Positions 12,423 to 13,681 of a stretch of 13,681 nucleotides of DNA are shown one piece after another. Position numbers and translations under genes: made by a program. Location of the stretch: assembly GCA_012026715.1 (NCBI GenBank), contig VEPB01000357.1, positions 1 to 13,681 on the forward strand. The letters run 5' to 3'. Below the pieces are notes generated by a model. It was not told where the DNA came from, ran no database searches, and saw only the letters and a list, made by a program, of their open reading frames with translations. Positions within the stretch are counted from its first letter, which is position 1. Every line of letters begins with the position of its first letter. This DNA is from Methylococcaceae bacterium. GTDB lineage: Bacteria; Pseudomonadota; Gammaproteobacteria; Methylococcales; Methylococcaceae.

Positions 12423-13681
12423 ATGGACGCCGTGACGCCGAGCCTCAAGCACTGCCGGGTGGTGCACCGCACCCGGCATCGGGTCCGCATCATGGCGCCC
12501 ACCCTGCGGCAAGACCTGGAGCGCGCCTATCTCTATGAGATCCTGCTGCGCAAGCACCGGGCCATCGGCTCGGTCCGGGTAACCACCGCAATCGGATCCG
12601 CCACCGTCTACTTCGATCCCAACCAACTGCCGATCGGCCAGTTGGAAATCCTGCTGGACACGGTGCTCGGCAATCTCGGCAGCGGCCCCCGGAGTTGTCC
12701 GGTGACTCCCGCCGATTCGGACGAGGCCAATCCGGAGCACGAATACAATCTGGCGCTGGAAGGCATGACCTGCATCTCCTGCGCCCTGCTGGTGGAGATG
12801 CTGCTGCGGCGCGATCCCAGGGTGACTTCGGCCAGCGTCAACTTCGCCACCGAGACCGCCCAGATCCGCACCCGCATGAGCAAGGAGCAGCTCTACGACG
12901 TGGTGCGCACCCTGGGCTACCGGCCCCAGCCCATGGACAGCCTGAGCCAGCGCCGGGTCCAGATGCTGCGGGAAAAGGACCGCCTCGGCAGTGCCTGGAA
13001 GCATTGCTTCTGGTCGGCGGTGCTGAGTGTGCCCACGGTGATGATCGGCATGTTTGCCCCCCATTCTCCGCTGATGGGCTGGGTACAACTGGCGGTATCG
13101 GCGCCGGTGATCCTGTGGAGTGGCTGGGGCTTTTTCGAGAAGGCCTACCGGCTGGCCCGGCAGGGTTCCGCCAACATGGACAGTCTGGTCGCCCTCGGCG
13201 TGGGCTCGGCCTACGGCTACAGCCTGATTTCCTTGCTGATCGGCCGCCGCGAATACTACTTCGAGGCTGCCGCCGGCATCGTCACCTTCGTGCTGATGGG
13301 CCGCTACCTGGACGAGAAGGCGCGCGGCCAGGCCCACGAAGCGATCCGCCAGCTGATCGACCTGCAGCCGCAGACCGCCACGGTGTTGAAGGACGGCGCC
13401 GAAACCGTGGTCCACATCGACGATGTCCAGATCGGCGACCTGCTGCTGGTGCGGCCGGGCGAGCGCATCCCCACCGACGGCGAGGTGGCGCAAGGCCTGT
13501 CCACCGTGGACGAGTCCATGCTGACCGGGGAGAGCATGCCGGTCATCAAGGAAGTGGGCCACAAGGTCACCGGCGGCTGCATCAACGGCAACGGTTCGCT
13601 GCAGATCCGCGCCACCGCCGTGGGCGCCGACACCGTGCTGTCCGGCATCGTCCACATGGTGGACCAGGCTCAGGCCAGCCG
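12423..13681 (+). CDS. heavy-metal translocating P1B-type ATPase (probably copper), cut by the right edge
   Basis: The first 419 residues are visible. Residues about 10-85 form a CxxC-less HMA_2-like domain (HRTRHRVRIMAPTLR, then IGSATVYFDPNQLP). A classic HMA domain follows (about 106-168) with GMTCISC (C117, C120). Membrane spans lie at about 194-212, 218-238, 251-273 and 278-296; NMDSLVALG precedes the third span, as is usual in copper ATPases. The actuator domain carries the dephosphorylation motif LTGESMPV (TGE at 368-370). The CPC-type transport motif, the DKTG phosphorylation site and the ATP-binding domain lie beyond the window, so the metal cannot be fixed. The HMA type and neighbours suggest Cu(I). 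There is no ribosome-binding site. The ATG is 2 nt after the HMA-like gene, implying coupling. The CcoI-type N-terminal Cys domain is missing and occurs separately at 11155-11340. Confidence 0.92.
   Translation, partial: MDAVTPSLKHCRVVHRTRHRVRIMAPTLRQDLERAYLYEILLRKHRAIGSVRVTTAIGSATVYFDPNQLPIGQLEILLDTVLGNLGSGPRSCPVTPADSDEANPEHEYNLALEGMTCISCALLVEMLLRRDPRVTSASVNFATETAQIRTRMSKEQLYDVVRTLGYRPQPMDSLSQRRVQMLREKDRLGSAWKHCFWSAVLSVPTVMIGMFAPHSPLMGWVQLAVSAPVILWSGWGFFEKAYRLARQGSANMDSLVALGVGSAYGYSLISLLIGRREYYFEAAAGIVTFVLMGRYLDEKARGQAHEAIRQLIDLQPQTATVLKDGAETVVHIDDVQIGDLLLVRPGERIPTDGEVAQGLSTVDESMLTGESMPVIKEVGHKVTGGCINGNGSLQIRATAVGADTVLSGIVHMVDQAQAS

Noticed and set aside
1..13681. tRNA/rRNA genes, CRISPR arrays, insertion sequences, phage or attachment sites
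   Set aside because: No tandem repeat-spacer pattern, transposase-like protein, terminal repeats flanking an ORF, or tRNA cloverleaf pattern was seen on reading both strands.

Overview
The window is GC-rich, tightly packed bacterial chromosome. The gene families point to a Gram-negative bacterium with an outer membrane: a TonB/ExbB/ExbD system, a PepSY transmembrane protein and a periplasmic sugar-dehydrogenase-like protein. The concentration of transition-metal (probably copper) genes would fit a gammaproteobacterium such as a methanotroph of the Methylococcaceae. That taxonomic placement is inference; no marker gene is present to prove it.

Layout, left to right. Bases 1-555 hold no convincing gene apart from a possible gene start running off the left edge, but they contain a strong 12-bp hairpin. 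A small coiled-coil protein of unknown role follows (556-828). Next comes a plus-strand run of PepSY-TM protein, tonB, exbB and exbD (971-4270), an envelope energy-transduction set that normally powers a TonB-dependent outer-membrane receptor. No receptor lies in the window. Facing it on the minus strand is an ATP-grasp-like protein whose motifs appear in circularly permuted order (4280-5626).

From 5645 to 11797 the genes form a nested, mirror-image arrangement. The left half holds small membrane protein B (minus), small membrane protein A (minus) and a TauE/SafE-cupredoxin fusion (plus). The right half holds a second TauE/SafE-cupredoxin (minus), a second A (plus) and a second B (plus). A PQQ-sugar-dehydrogenase-like protein sits in the middle. 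All three gene types are paralogous pairs in inverted order. Third-position divergence shows that the duplication is old and that the proteins are under selection. The right arm also carries a stand-alone metal-binding domain of the kind normally fused to CcoI/FixI-type ATPases. It continues into an HMA-like accessory protein and a heavy-metal P1B-type ATPase cut by the right edge.

Working model (inference): this is a metal-handling locus. The TonB system energises outer-membrane uptake, PepSY may reduce or release the metal, the TauE/SafE-cupredoxins bind and move copper at the inner membrane, and the P-type ATPase exports or delivers it with help from the small single-span proteins and HMA-like domains. 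The A and B protein families, and their duplicated association with TauE/SafE-cupredoxin and a P-type ATPase, are the best candidates here for an undescribed system.
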